Part shown: positions 1 through 6,290 of the stretch, in pieces
Numbering within the stretch: position 1 is the stretch's first letter
How the letters are laid out: every line of letters begins with the position of its first letter
From: Flavobacteriaceae bacterium
GTDB taxonomy: Bacteria > Bacteroidota > Bacteroidia > Flavobacteriales > Flavobacteriaceae
NCBI GenBank assembly: GCA_030633225.1
Contig: DAOVTF010000109.1
Location: 1 to 6,796 of the forward strand
Length of the DNA stretch: 6,796 nt
Direction: 5' to 3'
Notes under the pieces: model-generated
The model's input: the letters and a program-made list of their open reading frames with translations, nothing else
What the model was told of the DNA's origin: nothing
The model's database searches: none
Translations under genes and position numbers: made by a program

Positions 1-721
1 ATTTGGTGTTGCATCATATCAAACAGATTTTGGACAAAGAAATGACTTTCCTAATGCTAATGCTGCAACAATGACATTTGGTGTTACACATTATTTAAAA
101 TTTTTTGGTAGTCAATATAGCTGGAGAACAGGTACAAGTTACTTTGCACAACACTTTAAATTGAAAACTGAGTTTAACTACATGTTTAATACGAATATTC
201 AACATGAAGGGGAATATGCTAAAGGCAATAGTAATACAGCCCAAAAACTTAGAGAGATGCAAGGTGAAATTAAAATGTATAATATTGGAACTAATATGGA
301 ATTTTATTTTATGGAGTTAGAAGATTATTCTTCTTATTATAGGAGTAGTAATTCTATAAACCCATTTGTTAGCCTTGGTTTACATTATAGTTTTTATGAT
401 CCAGACATTTCAGTAAGTGGTGTATCATTAGAAGGACAAGAAGAACCACATACCGGACTAATTGATAAATGGCAATCGGAATCAATTTATTTAGATAAAG
501 ACTCTACATTTGGTTTATCTGTTGGAGCTGGATTACGTTATAGTCTTGATAGTTTTGATCTTTTTATTGATGGCCGTTGGCAACACTTCTTTTCTGATAA
601 AGTGGATGGTTTAGATGATGGAGGCCCAGATTCAACTTCTGATATACATACTGGAAGTGATTTTAATGACACTATGGTTCTTGTTAATATGGGTGTAGTT
701 TATGTTTTTGGAAAAAACTAA
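1..721 (+). CDS. THC0290_0291-type outer-membrane beta-barrel protein, 3' part
   Basis: The gene is cut by the left edge. The frame is open from base 2, with the first full codons reading FGVASYQTDFG, so the ATG at 71 is internal. About 239 C-terminal residues are visible, ending in TAA at 719-721. The protein alternates short aromatic and glycine-rich strands with polar turns. Examples are NPFVSLGLHYSFYDP, then LSVGAGLRYSLD, then a DGRWQHFFSDKVDGLD motif, and a last strand MVLVNMGVVYVFG that nearly reaches the C-terminus. This is the layout of an outer-membrane beta-barrel. From memory the motifs match the flavobacterial THC0290_0291 family, whose older entries were sometimes called glutamate dehydrogenase. 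Nothing here resembles a dehydrogenase. The signal peptide would lie outside the window. Its ligand and exact role are unknown to me. It converges on the trans-sulfuration gene, and the stop codons overlap. Confidence 0.8.
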   Translation, partial: FGVASYQTDFGQRNDFPNANAATMTFGVTHYLKFFGSQYSWRTGTSYFAQHFKLKTEFNYMFNTNIQHEGEYAKGNSNTAQKLREMQGEIKMYNIGTNMEFYFMELEDYSSYYRSSNSINPFVSLGLHYSFYDPDISVSGVSLEGQEEPHTGLIDKWQSESIYLDKDSTFGLSVGAGLRYSLDSFDLFIDGRWQHFFSDKVDGLDDGGPDSTSDIHTGSDFNDTMVLVNMGVVYVFGKN

Positions 722-742
722 ATTAACTTTAGAGCATTTTTT
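712..742. terminator. Candidate AT-rich bidirectional terminator at the convergent junction
   Basis: An inverted repeat CTAAA (718-722) and TTTAG (728-732) encloses the 5-nt loop TTAAC. It is flanked by six A at 712-717 and six T at 737-742. Read on the minus strand, the stem is followed directly by six T. Read on the plus strand, the T tract comes 4 nt after the stem. It lies exactly over the two overlapping stop codons, where a terminator is expected. The stem has only one G-C pair, so it is weak by usual criteria, and such repeats can arise by chance in AT-rich DNA. Confidence 0.35.
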
Positions 743-1863
743 ATATCTTTAATTAGATCTTTTTTACTTTCTACGCCAACACTTAGTCTAATAAGTGAAT
801 CAATAACTCCTGTTTTTTCTCTTTCTTTTTTCGGAATAGAAGCATGTGTCATACTTGCAGGGTGACCACATAACGATTCAACTCCACCTAAAGATTCTGC
901 CAAAGTAAATAATTTGAAGTTTTCTAATAGTTTTATTGCATCGTTATAACTATTTCCTTTTATAGTGAATGAAAGCATGCCACCATAATCACTCATCTGC
1001 TTATTGGCTATTTCATGATTTGGATGACTCTTAAAACCAGGCCAATAAACACTATCAACCTTAGGATGATTTTCTAAAAATTCAGCAATTGCTTTTCCGT
1101 TTTCACAATGTCGTTGCATTCTTAAATGTAAAGTTTTAATGCCACGTAAAACCAAAAAACTATCCATTGGTCCACAGATTGCACCACTGGCATTTTGAAT
1201 GAAATATAATTTATCAGCTAAGTTTTTATCCTTTACTACTAAGGCTCCTACTACTAAATCAGAATGTCCTCCTAAATATTTTGTTGCAGAATGCATTACA
1301 ATATCTGCACCTAAATCTAATGGTAATTGAAGATATGGTGTTGCAAAGGTATTATCAACAGCTAAAAGCAAATTGTGCTTTTTAGCAATTTTTGAAGTTG
1401 CTTTGATATCAATAATATTCAACATTGGGTTTGTTGGTGTTTCAATCCAAATCAATTTTGTATTTTCATTTACAAAATCTTCTATATTTTGAGTGTTTTC
1501 CATTCCAATAAAATGAAATTTTATTCCATAATTCTCAAATATTTTAGTAAACAACCGGAATGTCCCTCCATAAAGATCATTTGTAGAAATTACTTCATCA
1601 TTTGGTTTTAAAAGCTTTATTATTGCATCTATTGCTGCCAAACCGGAAGCAAAAGCCAAGCCGTAATTTCCGTTTTCAATACTCGCTAATGAATTCTCTA
1701 ATGCAGTACGTGTAGGGTTTGCTGTTCGCGAATATTCATACCCTTTATGAATTCCTGGTGAAGATTGGGCATATGTTGATGTTTGATATATGGGAGGCAT
1801 TACAGCTCCGGTACTTGGCTCATGTTCTTGACCGCCATGAATAACTTTAGTATTAAATTTCAT
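718..1863 (-). CDS. Trans-sulfuration PLP enzyme: cystathionine gamma-synthase or gamma-lyase
   Basis: A complete 381-residue cytoplasmic enzyme of the Cys/Met-metabolism PLP family (fold type I), at the normal length of about 380-400. The PLP lysine is K195 in SATKYLGGHSD. Other expected residues are Y44 and R46 (GYEYSRTANPTR), the SGLAA phosphate loop at 73-77, Y98 and R103, D170 and N171 (AVDNTFATP), and R359 (LIRLSVGVE), which binds the substrate carboxylate. E323 lies in the family motif LAESLGGVESL. The family either joins an activated homoserine with cysteine to give cystathionine (synthase, metB) or splits cystathionine to cysteine (lyase). E43, just before the conserved tyrosine, is Glu as in gamma-lyases, whereas E. 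coli synthase has Asp as I recall. Bacterial family members are often dual or misnamed, so I give no symbol. The start is the ATG at 1861-1863 behind an A/T-rich leader without Shine-Dalgarno. It is the last gene of the leftward unit, 10 bp after the antiporter. Confidence 0.93.
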   Translation of the reverse strand: MKFNTKVIHGGQEHEPSTGAVMPPIYQTSTYAQSSPGIHKGYEYSRTANPTRTALENSLASIENGNYGLAFASGLAAIDAIIKLLKPNDEVISTNDLYGGTFRLFTKIFENYGIKFHFIGMENTQNIEDFVNENTKLIWIETPTNPMLNIIDIKATSKIAKKHNLLLAVDNTFATPYLQLPLDLGADIVMHSATKYLGGHSDLVVGALVVKDKNLADKLYFIQNASGAICGPMDSFLVLRGIKTLHLRMQRHCENGKAIAEFLENHPKVDSVYWPGFKSHPNHEIANKQMSDYGGMLSFTIKGNSYNDAIKLLENFKLFTLAESLGGVESLCGHPASMTHASIPKKEREKTGVIDSLIRLSVGVESKKDLIKDIKNALKLI

Positions 1864-1873
1864 ATTTTTAAAT

Positions 1874-3109
1874 TTACTTAACTATTTTATTTATTAATTT
1901 TCCTACTGTTAAACCTTGAATAATTATTGAAAATACAACAACTATATAAGTAATTACCAAGAACAACTCACGATGCATTTCTTGAGTTAAGCTAAGTGCA
2001 AGTGCTATTGATATTCCTCCACGTAAACCGCCCCATGTCATAATTAAATTAGTTTTTGGAACAAAATCTAATTTTTTAGCAAAAATACTAATTGGTAACA
2101 TTAAGGATAAATATCTTGCAAATAATATTATTGGAATTGCTAATAACCCTGCTAAAATATAGTTCTTATCAAATGTTAAAATCAATATTTCCATTCCAAT
2201 CAATACAAATAGAATAGTGTTTAATAAGACATCAATCAACTCCCAAAATTTGTCAACATATAACTCGGTAACTTTACTCATGGAAGCTTCTCTAACCGTA
2301 TCATGGCCAACTATTAAGCCTGCTGTAACCATTGCTAAAGGAGCCGATAGATGCAATTTTTGTGCAATTACAGTACCTCCCATTACTAAAGCAATTGTAA
2401 TAATAACTTCTATATCGTAATTATCGATAGATTTTAATAAGCGATAAGTAATCCAACCCAATATCAATCCCAGAACAATTCCTCCAATTACTTCAACAAT
2501 AAAAAGTTCAGCTACATGTCCAAAGGAGACTTCACCTCCGCCTTTAGCGATTTGAAAAATGGTTAAAAAGATAACTACTCCAACACCATCATTGAATAAA
2601 GATTCTCCAACTATCTTTGTTTCTAATTTTTTAGGAGCTCCAACTTGTTTCAAAATACCTAAAACAGCAATAGGATCGGTTGGAGAGATTAATGCGCCAA
2701 ACAGTAAACAATAGATGAAATCAATATCTAAATTGATTAATTTTAGTAAGTAAAAAATAAACACACCCACAATAAATGTTGATGTGATCGTACCAACTGT
2801 AGCAAAAGCTAATATTGGTTTTCGCTGTACTTTTAATTGTTGAAAATTAGTATGTAAGGCTCCTGCAAAAAGTAAAAAGCTTAACATAACATCTAACAAG
2901 ACTGTTCCAAAATCTATTTGAGAAATAAACTCTTTTTCTTTTTCCAATAAAGTGGAATCAAAATAACTCAAAGCAAAGAGAATAAATGTAAATGAAATTG
3001 TAATTGACATTAAGCCAATTGTATTTGGCATTTTTAAAAAACGAACATTTATATATCCAAAAAAAGCCGAAAAGACAATTAAAATTGTTAAAACAGAAAA
3101 CAAATCCAT
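1874..3109 (-). CDS. CPA1-family (NhaP-type) Na+/H+ antiporter
   Basis: A 411-residue integral membrane protein with about 12-13 hydrophobic segments. It is a cation:proton antiporter 1 family member that exchanges cytoplasmic Na+ (or K+/Li+) for H+ across the inner membrane. Signature residues are present. [10 protein letters not shown] at 142-151 carries the T144-D145 pair of the ion-binding helix. [12 protein letters not shown] at 168-179 carries N173-D174, the ND motif of electroneutral exchangers. [12 protein letters not shown] at 359-370 carries R363, the conserved arginine of a late helix. There is no C-terminal cytoplasmic regulatory domain such as TrkA-C, since the protein ends soon after its last membrane segment. 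It starts 1 bp after the stop of the DinB-fold gene (minus strand TAATATG), so translation is probably coupled. Which cation it prefers cannot be read from the sequence. The marine or salt-tolerant habit of many flavobacteria would fit. Confidence 0.93.
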   Translation of the reverse strand: MDLFSVLTILIVFSAFFGYINVRFLKMPNTIGLMSITISFTFILFALSYFDSTLLEKEKEFISQIDFGTVLLDVMLSFLLFAGALHTNFQQLKVQRKPILAFATVGTITSTFIVGVFIFYLLKLINLDIDFIYCLLFGALISPTDPIAVLGILKQVGAPKKLETKIVGESLFNDGVGVVIFLTIFQIAKGGGEVSFGHVAELFIVEVIGGIVLGLILGWITYRLLKSIDNYDIEVIITIALVMGGTVIAQKLHLSAPLAMVTAGLIVGHDTVREASMSKVTELYVDKFWELIDVLLNTILFVLIGMEILILTFDKNYILAGLLAIPIILFARYLSLMLPISIFAKKLDFVPKTNLIMTWGGLRGGISIALALSLTQEMHRELFLVITYIVVVFSIIIQGLTVGKLINKIVK

Positions 3110-3110
3110 A

Positions 3111-3566
3111 TTACACTATTTTTTTAATTGATAAAATTACTCCTAAATGTATTCCATCGTGAAATGCACTAAATTTTAATGCATCATCAATATTATTTAA
3201 TTTAATATTTACACTTGTATCGTAAGAATGATATTGTTTAAACTTACCGTTATTATAATCTTTTTGCGTTTCTACTATAGTGGTTATTAAATTATTTTTA
3301 ACATAATCAATTTCTTTTTTTGTAATATCTGAAGTGGCCTTGGATCCTTTTGTATACTTTGGAATTAATTCTTTTTTAATGTTTATAGGAAAGCCTGATA
3401 ATTTATAGATTAGTAATTGTTGAGTAACTAGTATATGAGCAATATTCCAAAATATTGAATTGTTGAAGTTTTCAGGGATTTCCGTTAATTGCTTATAAGA
3501 AAGGTCATCAATTAAATTTGCTAAAACTTTTCTATTAAAAATGGCTGTTTCAAATATTAAATTCAT
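3111..3566 (-). CDS. DinB-fold protein (DinB/YfiT-like putative metalloenzyme)
   Basis: A 151-residue protein, a usual length for the DinB superfamily four-helix bundle. The metal-binding His triad is complete: H44 in the FWNIAHIL helix, and H136 and H140 in FHDGIHLG near the C-terminus, spaced HxxxH as in the family. Some members are thiol S-transferases using bacillithiol, mycothiol or glutathione as cofactor. Many are uncharacterised, and the name refers to a DNA-damage-induced Bacillus gene, not to DNA polymerase IV. No signal peptide is seen, so it is probably cytoplasmic. It is the first gene of the leftward unit. The start is the ATG at 3564-3566. The bases AAGGAAG abut it directly, too close for an ordinary Shine-Dalgarno. 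An in-frame TAG lies nine codons upstream and no other ATG fits. The substrate is unknown. Confidence 0.82.
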   Translation of the reverse strand: MNLIFETAIFNRKVLANLIDDLSYKQLTEIPENFNNSIFWNIAHILVTQQLLIYKLSGFPINIKKELIPKYTKGSKATSDITKKEIDYVKNNLITTIVETQKDYNNGKFKQYHSYDTSVNIKLNNIDDALKFSAFHDGIHLGVILSIKKIV

Positions 3567-3606
3567 CTTCCTTATTTTTGCTAAAAATAACTAATTTAGA
3601 CATATA
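3567..3606. promoter_or_regulatory. 40-bp divergent intergenic region, probable promoters both ways
   Basis: This is the only gap between head-to-head genes in the window, so it should serve both the DinB-led and the ArsC-led units. One near match to the Bacteroidota -7 box TAnnTTTG is seen in each direction: TAATTTAG at 3592-3599 on plus and TATTTTTA at 3582-3589 on minus, each 7 of 8. Neither has a TTG or TTTG at the usual 17-23 bp upstream. One or both promoters may therefore lie inside the opposite gene. The position supports the call better than the motifs do. Confidence 0.35.
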
Positions 3607-3957
3607 ATGAAAAAAATATATTTTTTAAAAACTTGTGATACATGTAAAAAGATTTTGAAAAACATTCCGCTTGACGGATTTACTTTACAGGAAATCAAAA
3701 CTGATAAAATTACTTTAAATCAATTGGAGGAAATGAAGATTCTTTCTGGTAGCTATGAGTCGTTATTTAGTAAAAGAGCTAAAAAGTATCAAGCAATGGA
3801 TTTAAAAAACGAAAGCTTAACTGAAAAAGATTTTAAACAATTAATTTTAGATGAATATACATTTTTAAAACGACCAGTAATTATTATTAATGATCATATT
3901 TTTATTGGCAATAGTAAAAATAATATTGAATCATTATTACAGTTTATCGAAAAGTAA
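3607..3957 (+). CDS. ArsC/Spx-family thioredoxin-fold protein (arsenate reductase-like)
   Basis: A 116-residue protein, the standard length for the ArsC/Spx/YffB family. It opens with a beta strand and a redox loop, KKIYFLKTCDTCKK, with C10 and C13 forming a CxxC as in Spx and the flavobacterial members. The insert LSGSYESLFSKRAKKYQ (47-62) and FLKRPVIIIND (86-96), with R89-P90, are family hallmarks. IFIGNSKNN (98-106) follows. True ArsC uses one catalytic cysteine to reduce arsenate with glutathione and glutaredoxin. Spx instead binds RNA polymerase. No arsB, acr3 or arsR is nearby, so an arsenic role is not supported, and annotation as arsenate reductase should be read only as a family name. 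The start ATG has no Shine-Dalgarno (upstream GACATATA). The AsmA-like gene follows after 34 bp. Confidence 0.88.
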   Translation: MKKIYFLKTCDTCKKILKNIPLDGFTLQEIKTDKITLNQLEEMKILSGSYESLFSKRAKKYQAMDLKNESLTEKDFKQLILDEYTFLKRPVIIINDHIFIGNSKNNIESLLQFIEK

Positions 3958-3965
3958 TACTTTTG
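3958..3965 (+). promoter_or_regulatory. Candidate Bacteroidota -7 box ahead of the AsmA-like gene
   Basis: TACTTTTG is an exact match to the Bacteroidota/Flavobacterium -7 consensus TAnnTTTG. It begins right after the TAA of the ArsC-like gene and lies 26 bp before the ATG at 3992, a good distance for a short leader. No TTG or TTTG is found 17-23 bp upstream; the nearest TTG is 3926-3928, about 29 bp away. It may be a weak internal promoter giving the AsmA-like gene some separate expression, or a chance match in AT-rich DNA. Confidence 0.3.
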
Positions 3966-3991
3966 CCGACCAAACCAAACTCTTAAAAATA

Positions 3992-5680
3992 ATGTTTAAA
4001 GAAAAAAAAAATATAATTGGAATCATTATTCTTTCAATTTTTATCATTTTCTTTTTGTTAAAGATACTCCTTTCTAATTTTGTTGAAAACAAAGTTACAG
4101 ATGCATTAAACAATTCCAAATCAGATAAATACATAACTAGTGTTGAAGATGTTAACTTCAAGTTGTTTGATAGATCAATTACGTTTGATAATATTTTTAT
4201 AAGTCCAAAACCCACATTCTTAAGTGATTCGTTATCTCAAAACATTAATAATGACACTCTTGAAAAAATCACAATATCTTCTATTAAAATAAATGATATT
4301 CGTTTTTTTGATTATTTATTTAAAAAAGATATCAATATTGGAGAATTAGAAATTAATGATCTAATTATTCAAAAATCAAATAGAAAAAAGGTTGATACTG
4401 TTTCTAAAAAGCCAATTAATTTAGATTCTATTCATATTGATAAGATTAATGGGTTAAAAATTGATAAATTTAATTTAAATAATATCCAATTTAGTATTGT
4501 TGATTCAATTACAAATAAAAGTGTTTTTTATCACAAGCCGGTAAATTTAGACTTAGACGGTTTTCAGCTTAAAAAAGTTAAAGACCAACAGTTTAAATTA
4601 ATGCCAATAAACAAAAATTTTAAAATTAATAATATTGAAATTGGGCTAACTAAAAAAGAATACTCACTATTTATTGAAGAAATTGATTTGAATACTGAAA
4701 CTTCCAGCATTCAAATTATTAATTTAAAATACAAAACTTTAAATGGAAAATATGCCTTAGCTAAAAAGGACATATATAATAATGTAGTTCCTGAATTTAG
4801 TATTGAAAAGATAGAATTAGTTAAAATTGATTTTACAAAGTTGATTCAAAATGAAGGGCTATTTATTGATAATATTTTAATATCAAAAGCTGTAATTGAC
4901 CTTTATAAAGACAGAAGAAAACCTTATGATAAAAGATTATATAAAGAACTTCCTCATTTAGCCCTAAAAAAAATGGAGTATCCATTATATATAAAACAAA
5001 TAAATATAAATAATAGCCTTTTGTTGCTAGAAGAGAGTTTCCCAAATAAAAATATGAATTTAAAACTATCTATCAATGAAATTAACGCGACAATAAATAA
5101 TATTTCTACAATAGATAAATTCAAAGAAAATCCAATAAAAGCAAAATTAGAGTCTAAGTTAATGAATAAGGCAAAACTAGTAGCAAATTTTACTTTTCCA
5201 ATGAATACAGATCAATCTACTTTTTATTTTGATGGTAATTTAGGATCGACAAAATTTACTTATTTTGATGAAGTGATATACCCTGTATTAGGATTGAAAA
5301 TATTAGAAGGAAATCTTGATGATTTATCATTTCAGGCAAAAGCTAATAAGTACTCTTCAAGTGGAACTATGAAAATGCTATACCATGATCTAAATGCTAC
5401 AGTTTACAAACATGACAATCCAAATGAAAAAAGTAAGGTTTTAAGCTGGGCGGTAAAAACCGTATTACATAATTCTAATCCAACAAAAAAGAAAAAAGCA
5501 AGGATTGCTATTTTATCACATAAATATGAGCCTGAAAAAGGAATTGGTAATTATTTATGGAAGATTCTTCAAAGTGGTATTGTAAATACTTTGTCTCCAG
5601 CCGGGAATAAAACATCAAAAAAAGCGGATGAATTGATTTATAAAAAAGAGCATAAAAAGAAAAAGAAACCTAAGCGCTAA
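3992..5680 (+). CDS. AsmA-like (DUF748-type) membrane-anchored envelope protein
   Basis: The start is the ATG at 3992, giving 562 residues. The frame is open from an ATG at 3890, but that lies inside the ArsC-like gene and would put a spurious hydrophobic stretch ahead of the natural N-terminus. From 3992 the protein begins MFKEKKNII, a short basic cytoplasmic tail, then one membrane helix at about 8-27. The rest should face the periplasm. It is dominated by repeated short beta strands of the pattern I-x-I-x-x-I-x-I-x-N, for example at 93-127, 145-170, 209-247, 270-305 and 331-347. Residues 304-315 (LYKDRRKPYDKR) and the segment 415-473 resemble, from memory, Bacteroidota AsmA-like/DUF748 proteins. 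Related proteins form a long groove that carries lipids between membranes. That role is inferred. The tail (550-562) is almost all Lys/Arg. It sits 34 bp after the ArsC-like gene, likely the same operon. Confidence 0.72.
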   Translation: MFKEKKNIIGIIILSIFIIFFLLKILLSNFVENKVTDALNNSKSDKYITSVEDVNFKLFDRSITFDNIFISPKPTFLSDSLSQNINNDTLEKITISSIKINDIRFFDYLFKKDINIGELEINDLIIQKSNRKKVDTVSKKPINLDSIHIDKINGLKIDKFNLNNIQFSIVDSITNKSVFYHKPVNLDLDGFQLKKVKDQQFKLMPINKNFKINNIEIGLTKKEYSLFIEEIDLNTETSSIQIINLKYKTLNGKYALAKKDIYNNVVPEFSIEKIELVKIDFTKLIQNEGLFIDNILISKAVIDLYKDRRKPYDKRLYKELPHLALKKMEYPLYIKQININNSLLLLEESFPNKNMNLKLSINEINATINNISTIDKFKENPIKAKLESKLMNKAKLVANFTFPMNTDQSTFYFDGNLGSTKFTYFDEVIYPVLGLKILEGNLDDLSFQAKANKYSSSGTMKMLYHDLNATVYKHDNPNEKSKVLSWAVKTVLHNSNPTKKKKARIAILSHKYEPEKGIGNYLWKILQSGIVNTLSPAGNKTSKKADELIYKKEHKKKKKPKR

Positions 5681-5686
5681 ACTAAA

Positions 5687-6289
5687 CTACTCTTTTTTAT
5701 AAAGCATCGGGTTTAGATCATCATCATTATACATTTTCATTTGCTTATATACTTTCATATATTTTTCACCCTTTGAAATATCAGTAATTAAGTCATCAAT
5801 AGCTGTTGAAAGATCTTCTCGTTGTTCTAATAATATTTGAAGTTTTGTATTACAAGATTCTCGATGTTTTTCGCTTGCAGATTCTCTTTCAGCTTCTCCA
5901 CGCATGTGATAAATTTTTAAAGCCAAAATAGATAATCTATCAATTGCCCAGGCAGGACTTTCAGAATTAATTAAAGCATTTGATGAAACATTTACGTCTT
6001 TATATTTATTTAAAAAATAAGAATCAACATATTCAACCATATCTGTTCTATCTTGGTTGGATGCATCAATTTTTCTTTTTAATACCAAAGCTTCTACCGG
6101 GTTAATATCGGGCATTCTAATTATATCTTCATAATGCCATTGCACTGTATCTATCCAAGATTTTCTATATAATAAATGTTCTAAAATATCTTTTGGATAT
6201 GGGTTATCAAAAGATTGATCAACTTTATCAATTAAATGATATTTTTCAATTACATTATCAAATATTCGGTTGTATTCTAGTGCGTTCAT
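5687..6289 (-). CDS. DUF4254 domain protein
   Basis: A 200-residue, mostly helical, soluble protein that matches DUF4254 over its whole length. Recognisable features are IFDNVIEKYH near the N-terminus (H18), LLYRKSWIDTVQWHYED at 39-55, NQDRTDMVEYVD at 78-89, and SPAWAIDRLSILALKIYHM at 111-129 with D117, R118 and H128. E132 and H142 follow. These conserved His, Asp and Glu residues could form a metal or active site, but no function is established that I know of. In Bacteroidota the family often neighbours glycosyltransferase family 9 genes of lipopolysaccharide synthesis; none is visible here, though one could lie beyond the right edge. I chose the ATG at 6287-6289. A TTG seven codons upstream (6308-6310) is in frame but overlaps the preceding gene by 20 bp. 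The ATG leaves a 1-bp gap and starts where the family starts. Confidence 0.87.
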   Translation of the reverse strand: MNALEYNRIFDNVIEKYHLIDKVDQSFDNPYPKDILEHLLYRKSWIDTVQWHYEDIIRMPDINPVEALVLKRKIDASNQDRTDMVEYVDSYFLNKYKDVNVSSNALINSESPAWAIDRLSILALKIYHMRGEAERESASEKHRESCNTKLQILLEQREDLSTAIDDLITDISKGEKYMKVYKQMKMYNDDDLNPMLYKKE

Positions 6290-6290
6290 A

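Noticed and set aside
2217..2420. Open frame of 67 codons on the plus strand within the antiporter gene
   Set aside because: It lies antisense inside a strongly supported CPA1 gene, has no family features, and is explained by the coding bias of the opposite strand.
3111..3566. DNA polymerase IV, from the name DinB
   Set aside because: It is a 151-residue His-triad helical bundle of the Bacillus DinB/YfiT type, unrelated to the Y-family polymerase.
3607..3957. A genuine arsenic-resistance gene
   Set aside because: The protein has the ArsC fold family motifs, but there is no arsR, arsB or acr3 in the window, and the CxxC is closer to the Spx/YffB side of the family.
3937..4215. Open frame of 92 codons on the minus strand over the start of the AsmA-like gene
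   Set aside because: It is antisense to a supported gene across its membrane segment; hydrophobic look-alikes are expected there.
4863..5045. Open frame of 60 codons on the minus strand inside the AsmA-like gene
   Set aside because: It is short, antisense and without a recognisable motif or leader.
5670..5681. AGCGCT palindrome near the end of the AsmA-like gene as a terminator hairpin
   Set aside because: The palindrome has no loop and cannot fold into a hairpin that would lead into the downstream T run.
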